From the NCBI RefSeq assembly GCF_034479515.1, contig NZ_CP140152.1, positions 1,922,001-1,986,000 of the forward strand: 64,000 bases of DNA, given 5' to 3'. Below are positions 1 through 8,787 of the stretch, piece after piece. The first letter of the stretch is position 1; the number at the start of each line of letters is the position of its first letter. Made by a program: the position numbers and the translations under genes. A model generated the notes under the pieces. That model searched no databases and was not told the origin of the DNA. It worked only from the letters and a program-made list of their open reading frames with translations. The stretch is from Duganella zoogloeoides. Lineage in GTDB: Bacteria > Pseudomonadota > Gammaproteobacteria > Burkholderiales > Burkholderiaceae_D.

Positions 1-97
1 TAGCAGCGGACATGGTCCGCTGCACGGCCACCATCTGCCGATGCAGAGCGTAGGCCGCTGGGGGATGCTTTTTAACGGTGTTGTGCGAGGTATCCAT
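1..97 (-). CDS. possible truncated 5' end of a divergent gene
   Basis: Reading leftwards from an ATG at 97, 32 codons stay open to the window edge, beginning MDTSHNTVKKHPPAAY. A purine-rich stretch lies upstream of the ATG but is not a convincing ribosome binding site. I do not recognise the product. A perfect 9-bp inverted repeat (3-11 with 15-23, loop ATG) lies inside it, which could instead mean non-coding sequence. Confidence 0.25.
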   Translation of the reverse strand, partial: MDTSHNTVKKHPPAAYALHRQMVAVQRTMSAA

Positions 98-224
98 GGG
101 TTCATTCTGCCCCTGCTCCGATTTCCCGGCTGTACGCTGCCTCACCTTGACTGATCTGAACGAGAATACGTAAACCGCATAACGATGGATGTTTTCATTC
201 GTTTTCCAATTTTGCGTCCATCTC

Positions 225-230
225 TATACT
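225..230 (+). promoter_or_regulatory. candidate -10 box for the desaturase gene
   Basis: TATACT lies 30 nt before the desaturase ATG at 260, a sensible distance. A recognisable -35 hexamer at 17 bp (TTTTCC, 202-207) is weak, so this is only a candidate. Confidence 0.3.
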
Positions 231-259
231 TGATCCCGTATCATTTCGCGGAGGTCAGG

Positions 260-1255
260 ATGGTTGGGCATTATGCAAGGTCGGAATATCTCGATAGTCT
301 TCAGCGCGCCGAAGTGGCATGCGAACGCGCCCGCCCCCTGTGGCGTGCCGAGTGGCCCACCTGGCTGCTGATCGTGGCGATCTACGGCGGCTGGCTGCTC
401 ACGCTGGCTAACTGGCGCGTATTGGGTACTGTCCCGGCAACGCTGCTCGTGATCTGGTGGAGCGCCTGGTACATGTCGCTCCAGCACGAGCTGATACACG
501 GCCATCCTACACCGTGGCCATCGGTGAATCGCCTGTTCGGCCATGCACCGCTGGCGATCTGGTATCCGTACCGCCTGTACCGCGACAGCCACCTGGCGCA
601 CCACGTCGATTCGCACCTGACCATGCCGGCGCTCGATACCGAGAGCCAGTACATCTGCCCGCGTGAATGGGCCGGCATGAGCCGGCCGGTGCGGCTGGTG
701 TACTGGTTCAACAAGACGTTCTGGGGCCGGGTGCTGGTGGGGCCGGCGCTGGCCATCGGCGGCACCCTGTTCGAGGCGGTGCGCCAGCCTTGGCGCGGCG
801 ACTGGCGCTACGTGCCGATGTGGCTTGCGCATATCGCCATGGTGGCGGCGCTGCTATGGTGGATGTCGTCCGCGTTCGGCGTGCCGGCGTGGTGGTACCT
901 GCTGGCGATATCGTACCCGGCGCAATCGCTGGCCATGGTACGCTCATACCACGAGCACCGCCCTGCGCAAGACCACAAGCAGCGCATCGTGCTCAACGAA
1001 GCAGGGTGGTTTTTCCGCCTGCTGTTCCTCAATAATAATCTGCACCTGGTGCACCACGACCTGCCGTCGTTGCCATGGTATTTGCTGCCGCGCGTGTACC
1101 GCGCCAGGCGCGATACCTACAACGCGCGCAGCGGTGGCTTTCACGTGGACGGCTACGGCGAATTGATGCGCCGTTACGGTTTCACCGCCATCGACGCGCC
1201 GGTGCATCCCCTCATGAATGATCATGCACTGGAAAACCGCGCTGCCCATGTATAA
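260..1255 (+). CDS. membrane fatty acid desaturase family protein
   Basis: This is an integral membrane di-iron desaturase/hydroxylase of the fatty acid desaturase superfamily, about 331 residues. All three histidine clusters are present: HELIHGH (about residues 76-82), HLAHH (about 111-115) and HLVHH (about 262-266), with hydrophobic segments between them. ATG 260 is preferred because GAGG lies 5 nt upstream; an in-frame ATG at 185 would add 25 residues without a ribosome binding site. The 3' end overlaps the next gene by 38 bp, so the two are probably translated together. The histidine motifs are directly visible. The substrate (acyl lipid, alkane, carotenoid or other) cannot be told from sequence. 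Confidence 0.85.
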   Translation: MVGHYARSEYLDSLQRAEVACERARPLWRAEWPTWLLIVAIYGGWLLTLANWRVLGTVPATLLVIWWSAWYMSLQHELIHGHPTPWPSVNRLFGHAPLAIWYPYRLYRDSHLAHHVDSHLTMPALDTESQYICPREWAGMSRPVRLVYWFNKTFWGRVLVGPALAIGGTLFEAVRQPWRGDWRYVPMWLAHIAMVAALLWWMSSAFGVPAWWYLLAISYPAQSLAMVRSYHEHRPAQDHKQRIVLNEAGWFFRLLFLNNNLHLVHHDLPSLPWYLLPRVYRARRDTYNARSGGFHVDGYGELMRRYGFTAIDAPVHPLMNDHALENRAAHV

Positions 1256-1994
1256 CGTCTCGCCCCGTTTGCAGCAGGGTTACGAAACCCTGCTCGCGGT
1301 GCTGATCGATGAAGCCGGGGTGCGCGCCACGCCGGACCATCCTGCCTCGCTGATCGATTTCTGGCGCCGGCCCGACCTGCTGGTGAGCCAGACCTGCGGC
1401 TACCCGTATGTCACCCAGCTGCGCGGCCAGGTGCAGTTGCTGGCCACGCCCGCCTACGACTTTCCCGGTTGTGACGACTGCGATTATTCGAGCGTGATCG
1501 TCACGCGCGCCGGCAGCGGCGTCGCCAGCCTGGAACAGGCGGGCGGACGCGTGGCAGCGATCAACGACGCCCACTCCAACAGCGGCATGAACGCGCTGCG
1601 GCATGCGGTGGCGCCATTCGCTGGCGGCGGCGAGTTCTTTGGCGCGATAAAGTGGTCGGGCAGCCATGCGGCCAGCCTGGCGCTGGTGGCAAGTGGCGAT
1701 GCGGACATCGCCGCCATCGATTGCGTTACCTATGGCTATATCGCGCAGGAGTACCCGGAGCGGCTGCGCGCGATCTCGGTGCTCGACTACTCGGCGTCTG
1801 CGCCGGGGTTGCCGTTCATCGCGGGCGGACAGGTGCCTTTGGTGCTGGTGGAGCGCTTGCGGGCGGCGTTGTTGTGGCCGAGCGCGCGGCTGCGATCGGC
1901 CATGGATGTGTTGCGCATCAAGGGTTTCGATTATCTCGACGATGCGGCGTACGACCGCATCACCCGGATGGCTGGCGCCGCGCTTACCGCGTAG
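1218..1994 (+). CDS. PhnD-like periplasmic-binding-fold protein without signal peptide
   Basis: A 258-residue protein of the phosphate/phosphite/phosphonate binding (PhnD-like) family. The N-terminal LPMYNVSP, the central NDAHSNSG, and SGSHAASLALVASGDADIAA followed by IDC are the usual landmarks. No signal peptide or lipobox is visible, so it may act in the cytoplasm or depend on another exported partner. The start is taken upstream of LPMY because that motif normally lies near the N terminus; ATG 1218 and ATG 1224 are equivalent candidates. It overlaps the desaturase by 38 bp and meets the converging SsuA-like gene with an 11-bp tail overlap. No permease or ATPase lies next to it. The ligand is unknown. 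Confidence 0.75.
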   Translation: MIMHWKTALPMYNVSPRLQQGYETLLAVLIDEAGVRATPDHPASLIDFWRRPDLLVSQTCGYPYVTQLRGQVQLLATPAYDFPGCDDCDYSSVIVTRAGSGVASLEQAGGRVAAINDAHSNSGMNALRHAVAPFAGGGEFFGAIKWSGSHAASLALVASGDADIAAIDCVTYGYIAQEYPERLRAISVLDYSASAPGLPFIAGGQVPLVLVERLRAALLWPSARLRSAMDVLRIKGFDYLDDAAYDRITRMAGAALTA

Positions 1995-2940
1995 CCTTGC
2001 CGTTCCACAGCGGCACCGCCGTCGCATCGAGCTTGCGCGGCAGCAGGCCTTCGTTGTGGAAGGCGTCGGCGATGCGCTGCTGTTCGGCCAGCGCGTCCTT
2101 GACCACCAGCCGCACTTCGTAGCTGCGGCGGCCGTTGGCCAGCTCCACGGTTTTCGCATCCAGGCCCCACGCTGGCGCCAGCAATTCTGCCGCTTCCTTC
2201 GGTGACTGCTTGACCCATTTTCCGGTCTTGCGCAGCGCTTCGAATACCACTGCCAGCACATCGGGGCGCGCCTGCGCATACGCGGTGGAAGCCAGGTAGT
2301 AGCGCTGGTAGTCGGCGACACTGCGGCCATCGGCCAGGATGCGCACGGTGGACTGGCGCTGCACGCCGGCCAGGTAAGGGTCCCACGTGACCCATGCAGC
2401 CACGCTGCCGCGCTCGAAAGCGGCGCGGCCGTCGGCCGGCGACAGGTAGGCCGGTTCGATATCCTTGAAGCGCAGGCCCGCTTTTTCCAGCGCCGCGATC
2501 AGCAGGTAATGGCTGCCGGCCGCCTTGGTCACCGCGATCTTTTTCCCTTTCAGTTCCGCCACGCTGGCAATCGGCGAATCGGCGCGCACCACGATGGCCT
2601 GCGCCGAGGGGGACGGCGACTCCTGGGCGAAATACGTCAGCTGCGCGCCGGCCGCCTGGGCGAACACGGGCACCGTATCGGCCACGTCGGCGCTCAGATC
2701 GACACCGCCGACATTGAGCGCTTCGAGCAGCGGCAGGCCGCTGGAAAATTCGCGCCAGCTCACCTTCACACCGAGCGGCGCCAGGTCCTGCTCCAGCTGC
2801 CCGCGCACCTTGAGGATGGTAAGGAGGGTGGACGATTTCTGATAACCGATGCGTAGCAGGGACGCGGGCTTTTGCGCGAACGAAGCCAATGGCAGCAAGG
2901 CGATGGCGGTGAGCAGGGTACGACGGCGCAGCAAGGTCAT
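1984..2940 (-). CDS. sulfonate-type ABC transporter substrate-binding protein (SsuA-like)
   Basis: A 318-residue periplasmic binding protein of the SsuA/TauA (NMT1-like) family. A Sec signal peptide (RRRTLLTAIALLPLASFAQ) is followed by LRIGYQKSSTLL, the typical first strand of aliphatic sulfonate binders, and later by GSHYLL and AWVTWDPYLA, which are characteristic of the family. It is divergent from the amine oxidase gene across a 234-bp region that holds a strong inverted repeat. It has no adjacent permease or ATPase, so it probably feeds the ABC components at 8871-10577. It is one of three SsuA-like binders in this island. Sulfonate binding is the family expectation; the real ligand is not known. 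Confidence 0.85.
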   Translation of the reverse strand: MTLLRRRTLLTAIALLPLASFAQKPASLLRIGYQKSSTLLTILKVRGQLEQDLAPLGVKVSWREFSSGLPLLEALNVGGVDLSADVADTVPVFAQAAGAQLTYFAQESPSPSAQAIVVRADSPIASVAELKGKKIAVTKAAGSHYLLIAALEKAGLRFKDIEPAYLSPADGRAAFERGSVAAWVTWDPYLAGVQRQSTVRILADGRSVADYQRYYLASTAYAQARPDVLAVVFEALRKTGKWVKQSPKEAAELLAPAWGLDAKTVELANGRRSYEVRLVVKDALAEQQRIADAFHNEGLLPRKLDATAVPLWNGKATR

Positions 2941-3095
2941 GACGACTCCAGGTAGGGTGGTGGTCGCATTCTAGGGCGCTGCTCGGGGTGGCGGGAACGA
3001 ATGGTTTCGCGTTTGATTATAGCGTTTGCAACTATGGATGCCGATACCAGCTCCGATATGCGCCATCAAATAACATTATTCTCAAAGAACATATT

Positions 3096-3144
3096 TAATT
3101 ATGCTAAATAATTAGTTCTAGCATAATTATCGGCAGCATAAGAT
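3096..3144 (+). promoter_or_regulatory. divergent operator/promoter with 11-bp inverted repeat
   Basis: A perfect 11-bp inverted repeat, TAATTATGCTA (3096-3106) and TAGCATAATTA (3119-3129), is separated by 12 bp in an AT-rich region between the SsuA-like gene and the amine oxidase. Its right half is part of a 21-bp element (3110-3130, core AATTAGTTCTA) that recurs with 19 of 21 identities at 8788-8808. TAAGAT at 3139-3144 sits where the -10 TATACT sits in the second copy. The layout suits a LysR-type activator covering the -35 region. Confidence 0.65.
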
Positions 3145-3174
3145 CGTTTCAACTTGATCATTCGTGGAGCTCTT

Positions 3175-4740
3175 ATGCCTGTCAGTCGTCGCCATTTCCT
3201 GGTTCAACTTGCCGCCAGCAGCGGGTATGCCGCTGCTGCCGCTGCCATGACCACGCTCGGTCTCGGCGCTGCCACGGTCGCTGCGGCGGCAGATCCGGCG
3301 CCGGTGCTGCCGCAGCTGGCGCCCGGCTCCGGCAAGGGCAAGCGGGTGCTGGTGCTGGGGGCGGGGATTGCCGGGCTGGTGTCGGCGTACGAGCTGCGCA
3401 AGGCCGGATACGATGTTCAGCTGATCGAAGCGCGCGACCGCGTGGGTGGCCGTAACTGGACCATCCGCGACGGCACCCGCATCGATTACATCGATGGCAG
3501 TACGCAGGTGGCGCAGTTCGAGCCTGGACACTATTTCAACGCCGGGCCGGCGCGCCTGCCCAGCCATCACCAGACCATTCTCGGCTACTGCCGCGAGTTC
3601 GGCGTGCAGCTCGAAGCGGAGGTCAACACCAGCCGCAGCGCCTACTTCCTGCCCGATCCCGCCCGCGGCGATAAACCGATCCAGCTGCGGCGCGCCATTA
3701 ACGACGCGCGCGGCCACATCGCCGAGCTGCTGGCCACGTCGGTGGGCAAGGGCGCGCTTGACGACGAACTCAGTGCCGGCGACCGTGCCAAACTGGTCGA
3801 GTTTCTCAAGGTGTATGGCGACCTGACGTCGCAGGGGCAGTTCAAGGGTACCGAGCGCTCCGGCTACAAGGTCTTCCCGGGCACCGCCGACCAGGTGGGC
3901 GAGCGCCAGGAGCCACTGTCGCTCGACGCGCTGCTCGACCCCGACCTGTGGACGTCGCTGATTTTCGATGAGCTGCTGATTTTCCAGCCCACCATGCTGC
4001 AACCGGTGGGCGGCATGGACCGCATTCCCGCCGCGTTTCACGAACGCCTGAAAGACGTGGTGCGCCTGGGGACCGAAGTCAAATCCATCCACAACCAGGC
4101 CGACAAGGTGGCGGTGGTGGTGCGCGACCGCGCCAGCGGCAAACAACAGATCCTCGATGCCGACTTCGTTATCGTCACCTTCCCGCTGCCGGTGCTGGCA
4201 AAAGTGGAAAACAACTTCGCCCCCAACGTCAAGGCCGCCATCGCCAGCGTGCATTACGACACGGCCAGCAAGATCGCCTGGCAGGCCCCGCGCTTCTGGG
4301 AGCTTGATACGCAAATCTACGGCGGCATCTCGATTGTCAAGCACGAGACAGGCCTGATCTGGTACCCGAGCGGCGGCTACCACCAGCCGACCGGCGTGCT
4401 GGTGGGCTGCTACAACATCGGTCAGGTGGCGCGCGCCTTCACCGCCAAGCCCCTTAGCGCGCAATTCGCCTCGTCGCGCGATGTCATCGACCGCGTGCAT
4501 CCCGGGCGCGGCGCCGCGCTGCACCACCCGGTCAGCGTGGCCTGGCACAAGGTGCCCTACAGCCTGGGCTCCTGGGTGCACTGGGCCACGCCGGCCGAAA
4601 AGGAATACACGCTGCTCAACCAGCCCGACGGCCGCGTGCACTTCGCAGGCGAGTACCTGAGCCAGATCGGTGCCTGGCAGGAGGGCGCGGTGCTGTCGGG
4701 CCACCACGCCGTCGCCGCCATCGCTGCCCGCAACGCATAA
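3175..4740 (+). CDS. Tat-exported flavin monoamine oxidase family protein
   Basis: A 521-residue FAD-dependent amine/amino acid oxidase. It begins with a twin-arginine signal (SRRHFLVQLAAS, then an Ala-rich stretch), so it should be exported folded with FAD. The dinucleotide-binding motif GAGIAGLVSAYELRKAGYDV and RVGGR follow at about residues 61-95. The C-terminal FAGEY and GAVLSG match the second FAD contact of the family. ATG 3175 is chosen because GGAG lies 5 nt upstream; a TTG at 3154 is possible but less likely. It is first in an apparent operon with the RidA protein (27-nt gap) and a TonB-dependent receptor. The expected reaction is amine + O2 to imine + H2O2. The substrate is unknown. 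Confidence 0.85.
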   Translation: MPVSRRHFLVQLAASSGYAAAAAAMTTLGLGAATVAAAADPAPVLPQLAPGSGKGKRVLVLGAGIAGLVSAYELRKAGYDVQLIEARDRVGGRNWTIRDGTRIDYIDGSTQVAQFEPGHYFNAGPARLPSHHQTILGYCREFGVQLEAEVNTSRSAYFLPDPARGDKPIQLRRAINDARGHIAELLATSVGKGALDDELSAGDRAKLVEFLKVYGDLTSQGQFKGTERSGYKVFPGTADQVGERQEPLSLDALLDPDLWTSLIFDELLIFQPTMLQPVGGMDRIPAAFHERLKDVVRLGTEVKSIHNQADKVAVVVRDRASGKQQILDADFVIVTFPLPVLAKVENNFAPNVKAAIASVHYDTASKIAWQAPRFWELDTQIYGGISIVKHETGLIWYPSGGYHQPTGVLVGCYNIGQVARAFTAKPLSAQFASSRDVIDRVHPGRGAALHHPVSVAWHKVPYSLGSWVHWATPAEKEYTLLNQPDGRVHFAGEYLSQIGAWQEGAVLSGHHAVAAIAARNA

Positions 4741-4767
4741 CCATCCACCCTTGAAGAAAGCCATACC

Positions 4768-5265
4768 ATGAAAACCTCCATTCTCCTCGCCAGCCTGCTG
4801 ATCTCCGCTGCCACCATTGCGAATGCCCAGCAAATCAAGCGCACGCCGATTCCGAATTCGAACTTCCCGATTTCGGTGGCGGTCACCGTGCCTGCCGGCG
4901 CCGACACCATTTATCTGAGCGGCGTGCTGCCGGACGTGGCCGATCCCGCCGCGCCCAAGGGTACGCCGGCCGCCTATGGCAACACCGAGACCCAGACGCT
5001 GTCGGTCCTGCGCAAGCTGCAGGCGGCGCTGGCCAACGAGGGTTTGAGCTTTGCCGACGTGGTGTCGCTGCGGGTGTTCCTGGTGGGCGATCCCAAGCTC
5101 GATAACAAGCTTGATTTCACCGGCTTGAACAACGCCTTCGGCCAGTCGTTCGGCACCGCCGCCCAACCCGCAAAACCTGCTCGCACCGCGCTGCAAGTGG
5201 TGGCGCTGCCGCTGCCCGGCGCGCTGGTGGAAATCGACCTGGTCGCCGCCCGCGTCAAGAACTAA
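4768..5265 (+). CDS. exported RidA (YjgF/YER057c/UK114) family protein
   Basis: A 165-residue RidA-family imine/enamine deaminase. A Sec signal peptide (MKTSILLASLLISAATIANA) precedes the domain, which is less usual than the cytosolic form. Landmarks include YLSGVLPD near the start of the domain, a conserved arginine in ARTALQVVALPLPG, and the C-terminal VEIDLVA. It follows the amine oxidase by 27 nt and precedes a TonB receptor by 24 nt. The natural reading is that it hydrolyses the reactive imine released by the oxidase in the periplasm. That pairing is inferred from context and matching export signals. Confidence 0.85.
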   Translation: MKTSILLASLLISAATIANAQQIKRTPIPNSNFPISVAVTVPAGADTIYLSGVLPDVADPAAPKGTPAAYGNTETQTLSVLRKLQAALANEGLSFADVVSLRVFLVGDPKLDNKLDFTGLNNAFGQSFGTAAQPAKPARTALQVVALPLPGALVEIDLVAARVKN

Positions 5266-5289
5266 CCCCTACAGCTACCGGAGCCCTGC

Positions 5290-7638
5290 ATGAAGCCATC
5301 CCGCACCAAATCAGCCATCGCCATCTCCTTGCTGTTTGCCGCCGCCCCCGTGTTGGCGGAAGACGCCGCATCCCCCATCGTGGTCCAGGATGTGGTGGTC
5401 ACCGGCACCCGCGACATCACCCGCTCGGCCGCCGAGAGCCTCAGTCCCATCGATGTGATCAGCGCCAAGGATTTGCAGCGCACCGGCCAGACCGACCTGC
5501 GCGACGCACTGGTCAAGCTGCTGCCGTCGATTAACCGCCTGGCGCAAGCCGGCGACGCCGCCAATCTCACCAGCGCGCTCACGCTGCGCGGCTTGAGCCC
5601 CAACCACGTGCTGTTGCTGGTGAACGGCAAGCGCCGCCACACCACCGCCAACATCAGCGCCGACCCGGGCGCGCAGCAGGGCGCCACGCCGGTCGATATC
5701 GACCTGATTCCCGTGAGCGCGGTCGATCACATCGAGGTACTGCGCGATGGCGCCGCTGCCCAATACGGCTCGGACGCCATCGCCGGCGTGATCAACGTCA
5801 TCCTCAAATCGTCGAGCCAGGGCGGCACGCTCACCGCCACCAGCGGCCAGTACTACAAGCGCGACGGCTTTACCCTGGGCGGCGCGGCCGACGTGGGCCT
5901 GCCGCTGGGTGCGGACGGCTTCGTGCACCTGAGCGCCGAGTACCGCCGCCACGAACACAGCGTGCGCAGCGGCCCCGATGAGCGCACCGGCGGCTACGAC
6001 AACCGCACCCTGGGCGACCCGCGCATCCGCCGCGAATCGTTCAGCGCCAACGCCGGCATCCCGCTCGGGCCCGACGTGGAACTGTATGCATTCGGCACAG
6101 CCGCCCACCGCGCCGGCGCCACCGTGCAGAACTTCCGCCTGGCCTCGCGTCTGCCGCAGGTGTTCCCGAACGGTTTCAGCCCCGTCGAGACCAGTAACGA
6201 AACCGATGCCGCGCTCACCGCGGGCATCAAGAGCACCGACCTTGGCGGCTGGCGCTGGGACCTGAGCGCCAGTTATGGCAGCGACAACGTCAAGATCGGC
6301 ATGAACGATTCGGCCAACACCGACCTGTACGCCGCCACCGGCGCCACGCCGACCAGCTTCCATCTGTCGAAATTCCACAATATCCAGCAGAGCGCCAATG
6401 GCGATATCGCCCGCTCGTTCGAGACCGGCGTGCTGCCGGCCGCACTGAGCGTGGCGCTGGGCGCCGAGTACCGGCGCGAGAGCTACGAGATCGGCGCCGG
6501 CGATCCGGCCTCGTATTTCGGCAGCGGCGCGCAGGCGTTGCCGGGCCTGTCGCCGGTCAGCGCAGGCAAGCACTCGCGCAATATCAGCGCGGCGTACCTC
6601 GATCTGTCCACCAGGTTGACCAGGCAGTGGGAAGCGGAAGTGGCGGCCCGCTACGAGCGCTTTTCCGACGCCGGCAGTACCCGCAACGCCAAGCTGTCCA
6701 CGCGCTACGAGTTCGATCCGCGCTACGCCATCCGCGCCACCGGCAGCACCGGCTTCCGCGCGCCGTCGCTGGCGCAGTCGTATTACACCAGCCTGGCCGT
6801 CTCGCCCACCACTGCCGGCGGCCAGCTGGCAGTGAATTCGGATGCCGCCCGCACCCTGGGTGCTGCGCCGCTCAAGCCGGAAAAATCGCGCAGCTACAAC
6901 CTGGGCCTGGTGGCGCAGCCGATCGATAAACTCAACCTGACGCTGGACGCGTACCACATCGAGATCCGCGACCGTATCGTGCAGGGTGGCACCTATAGCG
7001 GCGCGGCCGCGATCAATGCACTGACCGCCGCCGGCATCGCATTACCCACCGGGCTGTCATCGGTGAGCGCCAGCTATTTTGCCAACGGGGTGGAAACGCG
7101 TACGCGCGGCGTGGACCTGGTGGCGGGTTATCCCGCCGATTTCAGCAGCGCCGGCCGCATCGACTGGGACGTCAGCGCCAACATCAACGACAGCAAGGTG
7201 ACCCGCGTGGCCAACGACCGCAATGGCCGCCCGCTGCTCAACGCCCAGCAGGTTGGCTATCTGACCACGTCCACGCCGAAGAACAAGCTGATCGTCGGCG
7301 GCACCTGGAGCCTGGACCAGTGGAGCGTGACCCTGCACGCCACCCGCTACGGCAAGACCGAGACCGAGGCCACTTTCTATTCGGGTCCGAACATCTATTC
7401 GACGTCGGTGTTCAACCACATCGAGAACAAGCCGAAGACCATCACCGATCTCGAAGTGCGCTACGCGGCCACAAGGAATCTGCAACTTGCCGTGGGCGCC
7501 AACAACCTGTTCGACGTGTATCCGACCGAGACGCCTGCCGCCAGCCGCTACCTGGGCGTGTACCGCTTCGATACGTCGGCATCGCAGATCGCCTTTAACG
7601 GCGGCTACTACTACGTGCGCGCCAACTACAAATTCTGA
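5290..7638 (+). CDS. TonB-dependent outer membrane receptor (organosulfur island, copy 1)
   Basis: A 782-residue TonB-dependent receptor: Sec signal, then a plug domain with VVVTGTRD, LLLVNGKRRH and AAQYGSDAIAGVINVILK, and a long beta-barrel ending in the aromatic YVRANYKF expected for outer membrane insertion. It closes the oxidase-RidA operon. It resembles the second receptor at 16728, sharing the VNGKRRH and AAQYGSDA signatures, so the two look like paralogues. The context argues for uptake of a sulfur-containing or amine substrate rather than a siderophore; TonB-dependent uptake of sulfate esters (SftP of Pseudomonas putida) is a known precedent. The ligand is inferred only. Confidence 0.9.
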   Translation: MKPSRTKSAIAISLLFAAAPVLAEDAASPIVVQDVVVTGTRDITRSAAESLSPIDVISAKDLQRTGQTDLRDALVKLLPSINRLAQAGDAANLTSALTLRGLSPNHVLLLVNGKRRHTTANISADPGAQQGATPVDIDLIPVSAVDHIEVLRDGAAAQYGSDAIAGVINVILKSSSQGGTLTATSGQYYKRDGFTLGGAADVGLPLGADGFVHLSAEYRRHEHSVRSGPDERTGGYDNRTLGDPRIRRESFSANAGIPLGPDVELYAFGTAAHRAGATVQNFRLASRLPQVFPNGFSPVETSNETDAALTAGIKSTDLGGWRWDLSASYGSDNVKIGMNDSANTDLYAATGATPTSFHLSKFHNIQQSANGDIARSFETGVLPAALSVALGAEYRRESYEIGAGDPASYFGSGAQALPGLSPVSAGKHSRNISAAYLDLSTRLTRQWEAEVAARYERFSDAGSTRNAKLSTRYEFDPRYAIRATGSTGFRAPSLAQSYYTSLAVSPTTAGGQLAVNSDAARTLGAAPLKPEKSRSYNLGLVAQPIDKLNLTLDAYHIEIRDRIVQGGTYSGAAAINALTAAGIALPTGLSSVSASYFANGVETRTRGVDLVAGYPADFSSAGRIDWDVSANINDSKVTRVANDRNGRPLLNAQQVGYLTTSTPKNKLIVGGTWSLDQWSVTLHATRYGKTETEATFYSGPNIYSTSVFNHIENKPKTITDLEVRYAATRNLQLAVGANNLFDVYPTETPAASRYLGVYRFDTSASQIAFNGGYYYVRANYKF

Positions 7639-7697
7639 ATTTGAAACGATACTGCTAAGATGGCGCCTGATACCGCATGCCTTACACCGAAACCCTT

Positions 7698-8612
7698 ATG
7701 AAAATTGATGACATCAGCGCCTTCGTGGCCGTGGTGCGCAACCAGAGCATCAGCGCCGCTGCCGACGCGCTGGGGCTCACCCAGTCGGCCATCACGCGCC
7801 GCGTGCAAAACCTGGAGCAGGCGCTGGGCGTGGAACTGCTTGACCGCAGCGTCAAACCGCCCAAGCCCAGCGCCATGGGCAAGCAGGTGTACGAGCAGTG
7901 CGCCAAGGTGCTGCTGGAGGTCGAGCGGCTGCGCGACCTGGTGCAGGAAGACCATGCGCCCACCGGCGTATTCCGCATCGGCGTGATCCAGACCATCGGC
8001 GACGTGGTGCTGCTCGACACCCTGCAAAAGCTCAATCAGGCCTTCGACGGCCTGCACACGGAAGTGGCGTCCGGCTGGGGCGCGCAACTGGTGCAGCGCG
8101 TGGACAAGGGCGAGATCGACGCGGCGGTGGCACTGTTCCCGGCCACGAAGGTGCTGCCCGACGGCCTGCGCGGCCGCACGCTGGGCCGCATCGAACTGGT
8201 GGTGGTGGCGAAAAAGGATGCGCTGTCGCGCCGCGCCTACAAGCTGCGCGATATTTTTGGCCAGGGCTGGGTGCTCAACCCGGACGGCTGCGGTTTCCGC
8301 GCCGGGTTGGCGCGGGCGCTGGCCGAGCAGGGGCTGTCGTTCAAGATCAACCTCGAGACGTTCGGCACCGACCTGCAGCTGGGGCTGGTGGCCAATGGCG
8401 TGGGGCTGGGCCTGATGCCGCGGCCGATCCTCGAGCGCAGCCGCCACCGCGCACAGCTCGACATCGTCAACGTCACCGACTTCAAGCCGGTCCTCGATAT
8501 CTGGCTGGTGCAGCCGCTGCAACCGGGGCCGGTGCAGCATGCGATCGATCTGTTCGCGGAATCGGTGGAGCAGGCGTTTGCGGCAGCGCCGTTGAAAATC
8601 GTGGCGCGCTGA
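7698..8612 (+). CDS. LysR-type transcriptional regulator
   Basis: About 304 residues. The N-terminal winged helix-turn-helix is classical for the family (ISAFVAVVRNQSISAAADAL, then LTQSAITRRVQNLEQALG), followed by a co-inducer-binding domain. ATG 7698 is preferred because MKIDDISAFVAVV is the typical LysR N terminus; an ATG at 7677 would add seven residues, and neither has a strong ribosome binding site. It lies between the oxidase operon and the large ABC/monooxygenase operon, both of which carry the same promoter element, and is followed by a strong terminator. It is therefore the best local candidate for the activator of the island, comparable in role to CysB/Cbl/SsuR. Its effector is unknown. 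Confidence 0.9.
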   Translation: MKIDDISAFVAVVRNQSISAAADALGLTQSAITRRVQNLEQALGVELLDRSVKPPKPSAMGKQVYEQCAKVLLEVERLRDLVQEDHAPTGVFRIGVIQTIGDVVLLDTLQKLNQAFDGLHTEVASGWGAQLVQRVDKGEIDAAVALFPATKVLPDGLRGRTLGRIELVVVAKKDALSRRAYKLRDIFGQGWVLNPDGCGFRAGLARALAEQGLSFKINLETFGTDLQLGLVANGVGLGLMPRPILERSRHRAQLDIVNVTDFKPVLDIWLVQPLQPGPVQHAIDLFAESVEQAFAAAPLKIVAR

Positions 8613-8653
8613 CCACGTATAACGATATACAAAATAGCGGCTTAGTAAATGGG

Positions 8654-8690
8654 CCCCGCTTACCTAGAATGGTGGCGGGGTCTTTTTTTT
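8654..8690 (+). terminator. rho-independent terminator after the LysR gene
   Basis: CCCCGC (8654-8659) pairs with GCGGGG (8675-8680). The stem continues through ACC/GGT (8662-8664 with 8671-8673) and is followed by TCTTTTTTTT. It separates the regulator from the downstream operon, which must then use its own promoter. Confidence 0.85.
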
Positions 8691-8703
8691 GCGCTCGTCA
8701 CTT

Positions 8704-8728
8704 GTTTGCGCAGTTTGCGCAGTTTGCG
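8704..8728. repeat. short tandem repeat, 9-bp unit
   Basis: GTTTGCGCA is repeated 2.8 times just after the terminator. No function is apparent. Confidence 0.5.
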
Positions 8729-8787
8729 TGACGCGCATGGTCTGGCCTCAAGATTATTCCAGAAAATCATATATCAATAGTCGAAAC

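Noticed and set aside
3..23. Perfect 9-bp inverted repeat at the left edge
   Set aside because: It could be a terminator stem or an insertion end, but no T tract or partner repeat is visible and the context is cut off. Recorded only within the partial frame.
3127..5196. Long minus-strand open frame opposite the oxidase and RidA genes
   Set aside because: It has no recognisable domain and is rich in His/Gly/Arg, typical of the antisense of high-GC coding DNA. The plus-strand genes are clearly real.
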